This document shows, in pieces, positions 28,284 to 37,701 of a DNA stretch of 64,000 nt. The stretch comes from Methyloversatilis sp. XJ19-49 (GTDB taxonomy: Bacteria > Pseudomonadota > Gammaproteobacteria > Burkholderiales > Rhodocyclaceae). Position numbers and translations under genes: made by a program. The number at the start of each line of letters is the position of its first letter. Within the stretch, counting starts at the first letter, position 1. The DNA lies in assembly GCF_024580145.1 (NCBI RefSeq), contig NZ_JANINI010000001.1:371429-435428 (forward strand), read 5' to 3'. The notes under the pieces were generated by a model. It had not been told where the DNA came from and did no database searches. It saw only the letters and a list, made by a program, of their open reading frames with translations.

Positions 28284-29054
28284 ATGAAGGTCGTCATTCT
28301 TGCCGGTGGCCTCGGCACACGTTTGTCCGAAGAAACCCAGACCAAGCCAAAGCCCATGGTCGAGGTGGGCGGAAAGCCCATGCTGTGGCACATCATGAAC
28401 ATCTACGCCAGTCAGGGTTTCGACGAGTTCATTGTCGCCCTTGGCTATCGCGGCGAGAGCATAAAGGAATACTTTCTCAACTTCTACGCCATCAACAGCG
28501 ATCTTTCGATTGATCTGAGTTCGGGTACGACCACCATCCACGATGGCGACCGCCCGAAATGGAAGATCCATCTGGTGGACACCGGATTGAACACGCAGAC
28601 GGGTGGTCGTCTCAGGCGCCTGCGCTCGTGGCTGAAGGACGAAGATGAATTCATGTTCACCTATGGCGACGGTGTGGCGGACATCGACCTGAACAAGTTG
28701 CTGGCCTTCCACCGCGAACACGGCAAGCTGGCCACCGTGACAACCGTCAAGCCACCGGCACGCTTCGGCCGCATCGGCTTCGAAGGCGACCGTATTGACG
28801 AATTCTATGAAAAGCCGGAAGAAGCGGAAGGCTGGATCAATGGCGGCTTCTTCGTGCTGTCGCCCGAAGCGATTGACCGGATCGACGGTGACGATACCCC
28901 GTGGGAGCGCGATCCGCTTCTGCGACTTGCCGCAGAGAAGCAGATGATGGGCTTCCGTCACTTCGGCTTCTGGTCCTGCATGGATACGCTGCGTGAAAAG
29001 ACGCTGCTCGAGGACCTCTGGGCGGATGGCAACGCGCCCTGGCGCACATGGTGA
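28284..29054 (+). CDS. rfbF: Glucose-1-phosphate cytidylyltransferase
   Basis: A 256-residue nucleotidyltransferase making CDP-glucose from CTP and glucose 1-phosphate. The signature VVILAGGLGTRLSEETQTKPKPM and MLWHIMNIYASQG are typical, followed by FMFTYGDGVADID and FIVALGYRG. It begins the first exopolysaccharide sub-cluster, and its last 7 bases overlap the next gene. A dehydratase-like gene at 34741 could act on its product to give CDP-6-deoxy sugars. Confidence 0.94.
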   Translation: MKVVILAGGLGTRLSEETQTKPKPMVEVGGKPMLWHIMNIYASQGFDEFIVALGYRGESIKEYFLNFYAINSDLSIDLSSGTTTIHDGDRPKWKIHLVDTGLNTQTGGRLRRLRSWLKDEDEFMFTYGDGVADIDLNKLLAFHREHGKLATVTTVKPPARFGRIGFEGDRIDEFYEKPEEAEGWINGGFFVLSPEAIDRIDGDDTPWERDPLLRLAAEKQMMGFRHFGFWSCMDTLREKTLLEDLWADGNAPWRTW

Positions 29055-31087
29055 GCACTTCAGCGCAGCCGCCTTCATTACTGCTGATCGGCGCGGGCCG
29101 TTTCGGGCGAGAACACCTCCGGGAATGGAAGGCGCTCGAAGCCGACGGACGCGTGCGCATCCTCGGCATTGTCGTTTCATCGGCGGATAGCAGGGATCGC
29201 CTGTCCGCTGAAGCCGGGTGCGCCGTCTTTGCTTCACTGGCGGAAGGACTTGCGCTTGCCCCGGATCTGGTCGATGTCTGCACACCGTCTGCGCTTCATG
29301 CATCAATGGTGCGAGAAGCGCTTGAATGCGCTGACGTATTCGTCGAAAAGCCGCTCGCCGCATCTTCCGCCGAGGCAGCTGAACTGTGCGCAACGGCGCG
29401 TGCGAATGGCCGCACACTGGCGGTCGGGCACATCTATCGTCACCATCCGCTGGCGCGGGCGCTGGCCGACGAAGTGGCAACACGCGGTGTGCCGCGCGAC
29501 ATGCAACTCACTTTTACCAACCCGCTGGCGACGCACCGCGACGGCGAAGAGCCGTTCTTCGAGTGGATACACGCCTTCGATCTTTTCGATCTGCTCGCTG
29601 ACTCTCCCGCATCGACCATAACTGCGTGGCAGCAGGGCTTTCATGCCGAAGCAAGCCTGCGATCTTCGAGCGGTCTGTCGGCCCGCCTGAGCATTGGATG
29701 GCGCGGCATCGAACCGGTGCGAACGTTGACTCTCGCCTGGCCAGAGTGCCGCCTGCACTGCGACTTCCGCGACAACATCCTCACAACGACCACCCGCGGA
29801 CGCACGGACAAACTATTCTTCGGACCTGCAGGCGGCGTGTTGCGCCGGCAGTTCGAGGCGTGGCTCGACGCCCGGGCAGGCAAGGCGGGTCTGCAGCCTT
29901 CCCTGTCGCACGTAGTCGCCGTGGTCGAACTCGCCGAGCGCGCCCGCTCGCAAGCGCTGTCGCGTGGCAAGCAAATCGGCTCGGCAGGACACGCACGCCC
30001 TCGCGTAGCCGTCATCGGCGGTGGCGTTTTCGGCGCCACCTGCGCGGTCGAACTTGCTGCCGAATGCGAGGTGACGCTGTTTGAAAGACACCCCGCGCTA
30101 CTGACTGAAGCGTCCTACCTCAATCAATGGCGCCACCATTCGGGTTTCCACTATCCGCGCAGCATCGAAACGATGCTGGAAGTGCAGGACGCCAAGGCGG
30201 ATTTCGAATCAGCCTACGACGATTCCGTGCTGCGCGATATCGCCGCTTACTACGCCGTATCGTCACTGGGTCACGAAATCAGTGCCGAACGCTACATCGC
30301 AACCTGTCGTGCCTGCGGACTGTCATTTACCGAAGTGTCGCCTCCGCAGGACATCGTCGACCCATCGCGTGTCAGCGTCTGCCTGCTCACCGACGAGGCG
30401 GTGGTCGATATCGGACGCCTGTCGCAGCGACTGCTCGACGCACTCCATGCCTCGCCCCGCATAGACCTGCGACTGGGCACCGAAATTGTCGCCGGTCGCA
30501 TGCTTGCCGACGGCCGCAAGGCCTTCGATTACCGTGAAGGCGCACTGACTGGCAGCGCCGAATTCGACTATGTGGTCAACGCGACCTACGCAAACACCAA
30601 TCTCATCGCGCAATGGTTCGGCTTCCCGGTACGGCCCATGCGTTTCGATCTGCTGGAGATGGCGGTGTACCAGATTCCCGGTGCTCGCCGTTTCATGATG
30701 ACCCTGCTCGACGCGCCCTTCACCAGCCTCACCAGCATCGGGCGCGACGGTTACTTCATGCTCTCGCACATCCAGCAGTCCATCCTGGCGAGTCAGGTCA
30801 CCGCCAACGGCCTGCCACCGGAATGGAACGACTACCCCAGCAACCGCGACAACCTGCTGCGACACGGACTGCGCTATCTTCCGCTGCTTGCAGACGCTCG
30901 CTACGTGGAATCAAGGGTCGGCGTCCGGACTGTCGAAGCCTACAGCGAAGACTTCGACGGGCGCCCGACCGTCGTCACACCGCACGGGTTCGGCTGCTGG
31001 TCGGTACTCGGCGGGAAGATCATCACCGCAGTAAGCAATGCGCGGGAGATTGCGGCACACATCGCTCGCGAATCGGCGAGCCGTTGA
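29048..31087 (+). CDS. Fused Gfo/Idh/MocA oxidoreductase + FAD-dependent oxidoreductase
   Basis: A 679-residue two-domain protein in one uninterrupted frame. Residues about 10-310 form a Gfo/Idh/MocA dehydrogenase: LLLIGAGRFGREHL (nucleotide-binding GxGxxG), DVCTPSALHASMV, VFVEKPLAAS with the conserved Lys, and VGHIYRHHPL. Residues about 317-679 form a DAO-type flavoprotein starting RVAVIGGGVFGATCAVELA, with QWRHHSGFHYPRS and a C-terminal GFGCWSVLGGKI that closes the FAD site. The gene overlaps rfbF, so it likely acts on a nucleotide sugar or a derived aldehyde/acid. The fusion is not one I know as a named enzyme. Confidence 0.85.
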   Translation: MVSTSAQPPSLLLIGAGRFGREHLREWKALEADGRVRILGIVVSSADSRDRLSAEAGCAVFASLAEGLALAPDLVDVCTPSALHASMVREALECADVFVEKPLAASSAEAAELCATARANGRTLAVGHIYRHHPLARALADEVATRGVPRDMQLTFTNPLATHRDGEEPFFEWIHAFDLFDLLADSPASTITAWQQGFHAEASLRSSSGLSARLSIGWRGIEPVRTLTLAWPECRLHCDFRDNILTTTTRGRTDKLFFGPAGGVLRRQFEAWLDARAGKAGLQPSLSHVVAVVELAERARSQALSRGKQIGSAGHARPRVAVIGGGVFGATCAVELAAECEVTLFERHPALLTEASYLNQWRHHSGFHYPRSIETMLEVQDAKADFESAYDDSVLRDIAAYYAVSSLGHEISAERYIATCRACGLSFTEVSPPQDIVDPSRVSVCLLTDEAVVDIGRLSQRLLDALHASPRIDLRLGTEIVAGRMLADGRKAFDYREGALTGSAEFDYVVNATYANTNLIAQWFGFPVRPMRFDLLEMAVYQIPGARRFMMTLLDAPFTSLTSIGRDGYFMLSHIQQSILASQVTANGLPPEWNDYPSNRDNLLRHGLRYLPLLADARYVESRVGVRTVEAYSEDFDGRPTVVTPHGFGCWSVLGGKIITAVSNAREIAAHIARESASR

Positions 31088-31112
31088 CGTTTCAAACAAG
31101 GGAGCAGCACTC

Positions 31113-32678
31113 ATGCAGCAAAAGAGGCGCCAGTTGTTGTCCGGCATCGGGGCCGTCATCGGCCAGTCCGTCATCGGCTCGGCCTGCTCGACCGGCAGCG
31201 GGCGGGCGCTGGCAGGCGCTCCGCCGGATTCGTCCGGCGCCTCACTGACCGTAAATGTCGATGACGCCCTGCGCCCGCTCAATCCGCTGGTGCTGGGCAA
31301 CAATATGGACTGGCCGCATTCGGCCCAGGGCTTCCTGAAGGAAAACGGCACCACCCCGGTACCGGCCTACCTCGAACTTGGCGACAGGCTGGCTCCGACG
31401 GCCCTGCGCTACCCCGGCGGCACCAATTCCGATTTCTACCATTGGCGCAACGGCATCGGTCCTTACGATCAGCGCAAACTCACCAAGACGCTCGAAGGCA
31501 AGGAGGAGCGCATCGGGCTGGGCACGGACGAGTATCTGGCGCTGTGCAAGCGCTGGGGGTCGGAGCCGCTGATCACCATCAATCTGGCAACCGGTACGGC
31601 TGAGGAAGCCGCCGACTGGGTACGTCATACCAATCGCCGGGACAGCGACCTGCCCAGAGTGCGCTACTGGGAAATCGGCAACGAACCCTACCTCGCCTCG
31701 CACTTCAAGGAAGCCGGCATGACGCCGGCCGAATACGCGACCCGTGCCAACGCGGCAATCCGCGCAATGAAGGTCGTCGACCCTTCGATTCAGACTGGCA
31801 TCGTGCTGCGGAACGACACACTGGGCGGCGTCGAATCAACACCGTTCAAGGGATACATCGATACCGTCCTCAAGGGCATGCAGGCACCGTTCGAGTTCGC
31901 CTGTCTGCACAGCAGCTATTTCCCGGTGACCTTCGAAAAGAAGGAAAGCGAGCTTGAGTTGTTCACCGCCACCATGGCCGGCGTGCACATCATGCAGGAG
32001 GACATGCAGGCGACCCGCGCGAAGCTGCGCCAGTACCACCCGAACCGCAAGGTGCAACTCGCCTTCACCGAGCACAATGCGCTTTATTCCATGGACATTC
32101 TCCGCTGGGGGCTGGCCAGCATTTTCCTGTCGAAAACCGACCGCTACATCGAAAGTCTGGCCGGTGCGCTGTTCACCGCCGACTGCCTTCGCGTGTACAG
32201 CCAGACCGACGATCTGCTGATGGCAAATTTCTGGTCGCTGTGTGGCAACTGGTGGTACGGGGCGATCAGTCACGAGGGCAAGCCGCGGCCGCAATTCCAC
32301 GTGCTCGAAGCCTATCGGGATCTGGTGCGCGGCTCACTGCTGCGCACTGAAGCGACCGGCATTGCGACCATGGCCACCGCACGCTCTGGTTTTGTTCCTG
32401 CCCAGGCGGCGATTCCGTCGATCGAATCGCATGCCGTGCGTGACGGCAAGACGGTACGCGTGGCCATCATCAACAAGCATCCGGACAAAGTGCAGACACT
32501 GGACATCCGGTTGCCCGGCGTCAGCAAGGCGAAAGTGACGGCACGCGAATTGAGCGCCCGCAGCTACTTCAAGGAGGCGGTCGCGTGGACCGACCGCAAC
32601 GTCGAACTGCGCGATGGGCGCATTGACCTCGCGCTCGGCCGACACAGCTTCACCGTACTGACCGTTCAGTTGAGCTGA
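31113..32678 (+). CDS. Exported clan-A glycoside hydrolase (arabinofuranosidase-like)
   Basis: A 521-residue exported protein. The N-terminus combines a twin-arginine-like start (KRRQLL) with a lipobox-like GSAC at about residues 22-25, so it may be a lipoprotein. The (beta/alpha)8 core resembles GH51/GH39/GH79: RYPGGTNSDFYHW, YWEIGNEPYLASHF with the likely acid/base Glu, and LAFTEHNAL with the likely nucleophile Glu. A C-terminal beta domain ends the protein. A secreted hydrolase within an exopolysaccharide cluster is usually a trimming or release enzyme. The start at 31113 is preceded by GGGAG. Confidence 0.8.
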   Translation: MQQKRRQLLSGIGAVIGQSVIGSACSTGSGRALAGAPPDSSGASLTVNVDDALRPLNPLVLGNNMDWPHSAQGFLKENGTTPVPAYLELGDRLAPTALRYPGGTNSDFYHWRNGIGPYDQRKLTKTLEGKEERIGLGTDEYLALCKRWGSEPLITINLATGTAEEAADWVRHTNRRDSDLPRVRYWEIGNEPYLASHFKEAGMTPAEYATRANAAIRAMKVVDPSIQTGIVLRNDTLGGVESTPFKGYIDTVLKGMQAPFEFACLHSSYFPVTFEKKESELELFTATMAGVHIMQEDMQATRAKLRQYHPNRKVQLAFTEHNALYSMDILRWGLASIFLSKTDRYIESLAGALFTADCLRVYSQTDDLLMANFWSLCGNWWYGAISHEGKPRPQFHVLEAYRDLVRGSLLRTEATGIATMATARSGFVPAQAAIPSIESHAVRDGKTVRVAIINKHPDKVQTLDIRLPGVSKAKVTARELSARSYFKEAVAWTDRNVELRDGRIDLALGRHSFTVLTVQLS

Positions 32679-32695
32679 CGGCAGTCCGCCCTGCT

Positions 32696-33706
32696 CTACC
32701 AGCGCTCGCCCGCCCTCGCCTGTTCATACAGGCGTACATAATTCGCGGCCATCACGGCATCGGAGAACCGTGCTTCGGCGTCGGCTCGGCACGCCACCGG
32801 GTCGATTTCACCAAGGCGTTCGAACGCCTCGGCCAGATCGCCGACACCGTTGCACAGAAATCCGGTCTCTCCGTGCCTGACCTGCTCCGGCACGCCGCCC
32901 GCGGACAGCGCGATCACAGGCGTGGCGCTGGCCAGCGCCTCCAGCACGACAAACGGAAAGCAGTCGAACCAGCGTGGGGTCTGCACCAGCGCTGACGCTT
33001 CGAGCAAATGCGCCTCGGTGCCTCTGATTTCGCCGATGTAGCGCGCACGCCGGTTCAGCGCGAGCAAGGGACGAATGATCCAGTTGAAATAGCGTGGGTT
33101 CTCGACGTTGCCGGCCAGAACCAGTTCGCTGCCCGACTTCATGGAGGCAAGCAGTGCCAGATGCTGTGCCTTGAAACGCGCGATCTTGGCAATGTGGATA
33201 GGCGGCGCGGTCTTGACCGTACGGCAAGGCCAGTCGTGCAGCGGCAGACCGTAGTGCACATGACGTGTGGCCCCGCCGATCAAGCGCGCATGTGCATCGC
33301 TGCAGGCAACGAGATTGTCACGCTGATAGCCTGGGGCCGGCGGAATGCAGGTCGATACGACGAAGGGAAACTGCTCCGGATGTCGCTTCACGTAGAGGTT
33401 CTGGAAGCTCCAGTCATGGATGACATCCACTTTCTCGCTTTCGAGAAAGGTCTTCATCGCCTCGTACAGCGGCTCTTCCGACAACAGGTCGCCCTCGCCC
33501 TTAACCGCGGTCCAGGCGCGCTCGGGATCGTAGGCGTCGACGTGCACAGTGCGCCCTGAGCACCAACTGCGTGGCGGCGCCATCAGGATCACATCGTGGC
33601 CGGCACGTGCCAGCGCCTCGGTCAGGTAATGGACGACACGCTGGATGCCGCCATACCCGACCGGAGGCGTCGAGTTATAGACGGTCGATACGACGAGGAT
33701 TTTCAT
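32696..33706 (-). CDS. Glycosyltransferase family 4 (GT-B)
   Basis: A 336-residue cytoplasmic glycosyltransferase. The N-terminal domain starts MKILVVSTVYNSTPPVGYGGIQRVVHYLTEAL, a GT4 acceptor-side signature; the C-terminal donor domain contains FDCFPFVVLEALASATPVIAL, the E-x7-E-like region. It is transcribed against its neighbours and convergent with the hydrolase gene 17 bases away. The start at 33706 is the second in-frame ATG and gives the standard Rossmann start. Sugar specificity is not predictable. Confidence 0.9.
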   Translation of the reverse strand: MKILVVSTVYNSTPPVGYGGIQRVVHYLTEALARAGHDVILMAPPRSWCSGRTVHVDAYDPERAWTAVKGEGDLLSEEPLYEAMKTFLESEKVDVIHDWSFQNLYVKRHPEQFPFVVSTCIPPAPGYQRDNLVACSDAHARLIGGATRHVHYGLPLHDWPCRTVKTAPPIHIAKIARFKAQHLALLASMKSGSELVLAGNVENPRYFNWIIRPLLALNRRARYIGEIRGTEAHLLEASALVQTPRWFDCFPFVVLEALASATPVIALSAGGVPEQVRHGETGFLCNGVGDLAEAFERLGEIDPVACRADAEARFSDAVMAANYVRLYEQARAGERW

Positions 33707-33929
33707 GAATATTGCATCGACCCAGCGCAACGTGGCGCAAGGTGAAGGAAAAGAATGGCGGCATTGATGTTAGCAGCGGACCAGGGCAGGGGAACTCATC
33801 GACGAGCGCCGTGCGCGCACGGCTTCACGAAGTCGCCGTACGCCCTGAGAAATGTCGAATTTTTTTACAAATTCTTGCCACATTTTTTCGTGCGCGTCGC
33901 AAGCCGATGATTTTCAAACTATTGCAATC
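33707..33929. other. Divergent intergenic region before the PEP-CTERM gene
   Basis: AT-richer than its surroundings (runs such as ATTTTTTTACAAATTC at 33862-33877). No gene is seen on either strand. It must carry promoters for both the minus-strand glycosyltransferase and, at its right end, the PEP-CTERM gene. Confidence 0.5.
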
Positions 33930-33946
33930 TCGGCGTGAAAATTGCT
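33930..33946 (+). promoter_or_regulatory. Candidate sigma-54 promoter of the PEP-CTERM gene
   Basis: CGGCGTGAAAATTGCT keeps the two invariant dinucleotides, GG (33932-33933) and GC within TTGC (33944-33945), exactly 10 bases apart as in the -24/-12 class. Flanking positions match only partly. It lies about 50 bases before the ATG. PEP-CTERM genes are known to be under RpoN and PrsK/PrsR control in several species. Confidence 0.45.
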
Positions 33947-33993
33947 AGGGATTCGCGAAATCAAACCATCAGGCACCTGTGGAGGCTCCCGCC

Positions 33994-34629
33994 ATGTTTT
34001 CCCGTCTTCTGCACTACATCGCCGCACTTCTGATTTGCACCAGTCTGGTCGGGCTGGCCAATGCAGCACCGATCGGAAGTTCCTTCTTCGTCGCTGGCGG
34101 AAACTTCCCGTACGATTTCGCGCCCACCGGCAACATGACGTTCAACGCCAGCGGTGATCCGGGTGTCGAGATTGCGCCCGGCAGTTCCGGCAGCCTGCTG
34201 GTCGCCGAGCAGTTCCTTGCCGGGGCCGGCGCGAATGGCGGCGACGTACTTGCCTTCCAGTTCACCTTCACCGACTTTCCCGCCCCGGGCCTTTTCGGGT
34301 TCCTGATTGGCGGCCTTGACATCGGCGGCACCCAGTTCCAGTTGCTCGGTGCACAGATGAGCATTGACTTCGGCGTGTCCAGCCTCGGCGACACCGACGT
34401 CAGTTCGCTGGTAGATGCCTTCTACCTCGACGGCGCGAACTTCCTGTTCGAGGCGCCGATCGGCTGGGCCGATGTGTTTGCATCAACCTCCCCCACCGCT
34501 CAGCTTCCGACGCAGATCGTGACGACCTTCCTGGCGGAAATCCGCGTCGTACCGGAACCTTCGACCCTGGCGCTGTTCGCCATCGCCGGACTGGCTTTCG
34601 GTTGTGCCCGCATCCGCGGCAAGCGCTGA
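33994..34629 (+). CDS. PEP-CTERM sorted exported protein
   Basis: A 211-residue secreted protein with a signal peptide (FSRLLHYIAALLICTSLVGLANA) and a C-terminal sorting tail: VPEPSTLALFAIAGLAFGCARIRGKR arranged as the PEP motif, a hydrophobic helix and a basic end. This is the recognition site of the exosortase XrtA, which is not encoded in the window. The middle is glycine- and phenylalanine-rich with no cysteine. The ATG at 33994 has GGAGG 8 bases upstream. In this setting such proteins are thought to be linked to secreted polysaccharide or floc matrix. Confidence 0.92.
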   Translation: MFSRLLHYIAALLICTSLVGLANAAPIGSSFFVAGGNFPYDFAPTGNMTFNASGDPGVEIAPGSSGSLLVAEQFLAGAGANGGDVLAFQFTFTDFPAPGLFGFLIGGLDIGGTQFQLLGAQMSIDFGVSSLGDTDVSSLVDAFYLDGANFLFEAPIGWADVFASTSPTAQLPTQIVTTFLAEIRVVPEPSTLALFAIAGLAFGCARIRGKR

Positions 34630-34740
34630 AAGTCCCGCCCGTCATATCCTGTCAGCCGCTGGCTGGGACCGGAGCAACGCAGCTCCGGTTTCACTTCGGC
34701 TGTCCGTCAAGTCCACCCTGGCAACTGCACAGCATGTGCC

Positions 34741-35760
34741 ATGCCTTTCCGGAATTTTCACGTGAGCTCCAACGCCCAGAACTTTTGGAAGGACCGTTCG
34801 GTACTCGTCACCGGTTGCACCGGTTTCCTCGGCTCCGCACTGACCACCGAGCTGGTAGCCCGAGGCGCAAGCGTCGTCGGCCTGATCCGCGACCACGTGC
34901 CGTTCAGCGACCTCGCTCGCAATGGCACGCTGAACCGTATCAACGTCGTGCGCGGCGATTTGTCGGACCTGTCGGTGCTGGCACGCGCCTATGGTGAGTA
35001 CGAGGTCGACACTGTGTTCCATCTGGCGGCCCAGGCCATCGTCGGCGTCGCCAACCGTAATCCGGTCGCCACCTTCGAAGCGAATATCGAAGGTACCTGG
35101 AATATTCTTGAAGCCGCCCGCCAGGTTGGTACGGTCAAGCGCATGGTGGTCGCTTCCAGCGACAAGGCCTACGGCGATCACGACGTGCTGCCCTACGACG
35201 AAAGCTGCGCACTGCAAGGCCGTCATCCCTACGACGTGTCGAAGAGCTGTGCCGACCTGATCACGCTGAGCTATCACCATACCTACGGGCTGCCGGTCAG
35301 CATCACCCGGTGCGGCAATCTGTTTGGTGGCGGCGACCTCAATTTCAACCGCATCGTGCCGGGTACCATACGTACGGTGCTCGAAGGCAAGCGCCCGGTC
35401 ATCCGCAGCGACGGCTCTCCGCTGCGCGACTACATCTATGTCCATGACGCGGTTGCGGCCTACCTGTGTCTGTCGGAGGCCATGGACCGGCCGGAAGTGT
35501 GCGGACAGGCCTTCAATTTCGGCACCTCCCGACCGCTTTCGGTACTCGATATCACGCAAGCCATCCTTCGTCTGATGCAGCGCGAAGACCTTGCGCCCGA
35601 CGTACGCAATGAAGCGTCAGGCGAAATCCTTCATCAATACCTGTCGTCGGACAAGGCGCGCAAGCTGCTGAACTGGGAACCTGTGGCTTCGATCGACGGC
35701 GGCCTGAACAACACGATCGCCTGGTATCGCGACTTCCTGTCGAGCACCAACATCCGCTGA
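34741..35760 (+). CDS. NAD-dependent nucleotide-sugar epimerase/dehydratase (CDP-glucose 4,6-dehydratase-like)
   Basis: A 339-residue extended short-chain dehydrogenase. NAD-binding [15 protein letters not shown], active-site region [10 protein letters not shown] and [11 protein letters not shown] (Tyr-x3-Lys), then [18 protein letters not shown] and [10 protein letters not shown]. The beginning [11 protein letters not shown] and the DKAYG and NRIVP segments resemble RfbG-type CDP-glucose 4,6-dehydratases, which fits the nearby rfbF. Other 4,6-dehydratase or epimerase specificities cannot be excluded. The exact start is uncertain since no strong ribosome binding site is seen. Confidence 0.85.
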   Translation: MPFRNFHVSSNAQNFWKDRSVLVTGCTGFLGSALTTELVARGASVVGLIRDHVPFSDLARNGTLNRINVVRGDLSDLSVLARAYGEYEVDTVFHLAAQAIVGVANRNPVATFEANIEGTWNILEAARQVGTVKRMVVASSDKAYGDHDVLPYDESCALQGRHPYDVSKSCADLITLSYHHTYGLPVSITRCGNLFGGGDLNFNRIVPGTIRTVLEGKRPVIRSDGSPLRDYIYVHDAVAAYLCLSEAMDRPEVCGQAFNFGTSRPLSVLDITQAILRLMQREDLAPDVRNEASGEILHQYLSSDKARKLLNWEPVASIDGGLNNTIAWYRDFLSSTNIR

Positions 35761-35769
35761 GCCAGACAC

Positions 35770-36792
35770 ATGGCTCGCATCATGATCGGGATACCGACGC
35801 GCAACCGGCCGGACATGGTGCGCGACGCCGTGTTGAGCGTGCAGCGGCAGACGATGGACGATTTCGTGCTCGTCGTCAGCGAAAACCCGACCCGACCCGA
35901 AATATCGGCCGACATTTCGGCCTGGATAGCCAGCCTTGGCGATCCGCGGATCCGCTATGTGCTGCAGCCGATCGACGGCGGCGAATACGGTCAGGCGCGC
36001 GCGCTGTTTGCGCAGTGCGATGCGCCCTTCTTCTGCATGCTGCACGACGACGACATGATGGATGCGGACTACATTGAAGCGGCGCTCAATGTACTCGAAG
36101 CACACGACGACATCGCCATGTTCGGCGGCAGTCAGTACCTGATTGATCGCGAAGGAACGAAGCAGGACGCGCTCACGGAAGACTACACGCGCTACCAGGG
36201 GCGCGATCGTTTTGCAGAGGGGCGGATGGACAGCTTTCTCGAACCGCTGCTGCAACATGGGCTGTTTTCGATTTCGGGCGCCGTTTTCAGATCATCAGTG
36301 GTTGCCGAGACCGGCGTCGGCGACCCCGACATGGGGGGCATCTATCCCTTCGAGTTCAATATGTTCCTGCGCGTTGCCGAGCGCGGTTTTGCTGCGTGGT
36401 ACAGCCCGGTCAAACGCATTGCCTACCGTTGGCACGACACCTCGATGCGCCACTCCGATGGCTCGATCCTGACCCGCTACATGGTCGAAGCGCTGGTCGA
36501 GCTGCTGGAACGCCGCCGCTTCGAAGGCCGGGCAGAACAACTGCGCCGGCGTCTCCTTGCCTACAACAGACGCAACCTCGGCTACATCCTGCTCGTGGCT
36601 GGCGAGCGTGACGCCGCACTGCGAAGCCTGCGTCGCGCAATTGGCTTGCATCCGAGCGGGCTGGGCTTGTGGGCATGGTGGTTGCGTGCGCAGTTCCGGC
36701 CACGGCAGGTCGCCAGCACCTGGGCACCGAAAGTCAACCTGACGCCACCGCAGCCGAGCTGGCAGGAAGCAATTCCCCACAGCGCCGGTTGA
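35770..36792 (+). CDS. Glycosyltransferase family 2
   Basis: A 340-residue GT-A enzyme: IMIGIPTRNRPDMVRDAVLSVQRQTM at the N-terminus, the metal-binding LHDDDMMDADYIEAAL (DDD variant of DXD), and FSISGAVFRSSVV followed by an acidic segment that would hold the catalytic base. A helical tail of about 90 residues follows. It starts 9 bases after the preceding dehydratase gene and probably uses a sugar made by that pathway. Confidence 0.92.
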   Translation: MARIMIGIPTRNRPDMVRDAVLSVQRQTMDDFVLVVSENPTRPEISADISAWIASLGDPRIRYVLQPIDGGEYGQARALFAQCDAPFFCMLHDDDMMDADYIEAALNVLEAHDDIAMFGGSQYLIDREGTKQDALTEDYTRYQGRDRFAEGRMDSFLEPLLQHGLFSISGAVFRSSVVAETGVGDPDMGGIYPFEFNMFLRVAERGFAAWYSPVKRIAYRWHDTSMRHSDGSILTRYMVEALVELLERRRFEGRAEQLRRRLLAYNRRNLGYILLVAGERDAALRSLRRAIGLHPSGLGLWAWWLRAQFRPRQVASTWAPKVNLTPPQPSWQEAIPHSAG

Positions 36793-36807
36793 TGGTGGCG
36801 CTTCGTG

Positions 36808-37701
36808 TCAGCGCGGCATCGCGTGGCCAGCCGCCCGCAACACCTGGCGCTGCAGCCTCGCTCGCGCGCTGCGCGGCTCGATGAGATAACGGTAAGCCGG
36901 TATCTGAATCGGCGAATAGGCGCGTTTGGCCAACGCCAGACCAGGATGGTCCTGCACACTCTGAGCGCCGAGATCAAAGTGTGTTGCCCCGAGCGCGCCT
37001 TCTGCCACGAGTAGATCGTAATACAACAATGTACCGGGCAGACCCTTGCAGGCGGCTGCATCGAAGCCCGACACGAAACCGTGCGATATCGTGGTTCCGA
37101 GACAGACGCCCCCCCCGACGACCTGCCCTCCCCATCTCGCCACATAGGTTCGCGACAGCCCGGCTGCCTGCAACGCCTGCAACAGGGGCAATGGCGGCAC
37201 TTCGTACTTGCGCCCGCCATCCGTCACCCGCAGCAGCAATGCATGCAACGCCGTCAGGTCATCCGCCGACGCCGAACAGGCGCTGGTGAGTCCTTCCCGC
37301 AAGGCATGCCGTATCCCCTTGCGAGCGCGCGACTCCATGCGCTCAAATATGGCATCTGCTCCGCCGCTCAGATCCACCAGCATCGACATCAGGTCCGGTG
37401 ATGAAATGCAGCGTACTCCCGGCACTTGCACGGCGAAATTGCTCATGACATCAAAATACCCAACAGGTGCTTCGAGCAAGGCCTTGCACCAGTCATCGCC
37501 ACACACCTCGGGATTCCAGACCTTGGCGCGAAGGGCTCCCAGCCCTGGCAATGGACGCCCCAGTGCATTCACACCCGACCATACCTCACGCCGCCAGTCG
37601 TAATGAGCGGCGAGCAGATCGAGAAAGCGCGGGTCCTGGTAGACCATCCACGGTGCAAGTCGCGCCTGCGGCGCCGGACATGCCAAGACGGGTTCGTTCA
37701 T
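36808..37701 (-). CDS. GNAT/FemAB-like acyltransferase of the polysaccharide cluster
   Basis: A 297-residue protein that by eye fits the BioF2-like/FemAB-related GNAT group found in exopolysaccharide loci. It has RARKGIRHALREGL, VARWGGQVVGGGVCLG and KGLPGTLLYYDLLVAEGALGATHFDLGA, the last typical of the acetyl-CoA or aminoacyl donor-binding half. The start at 37701 overlaps the next minus-strand gene by 4 bases, so the two are translated together. An N-acyl decoration of an amino sugar is the likely job, as inference. Confidence 0.75.
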   Translation of the reverse strand: MNEPVLACPAPQARLAPWMVYQDPRFLDLLAAHYDWRREVWSGVNALGRPLPGLGALRAKVWNPEVCGDDWCKALLEAPVGYFDVMSNFAVQVPGVRCISSPDLMSMLVDLSGGADAIFERMESRARKGIRHALREGLTSACSASADDLTALHALLLRVTDGGRKYEVPPLPLLQALQAAGLSRTYVARWGGQVVGGGVCLGTTISHGFVSGFDAAACKGLPGTLLYYDLLVAEGALGATHFDLGAQSVQDHPGLALAKRAYSPIQIPAYRYLIEPRSARARLQRQVLRAAGHAMPR

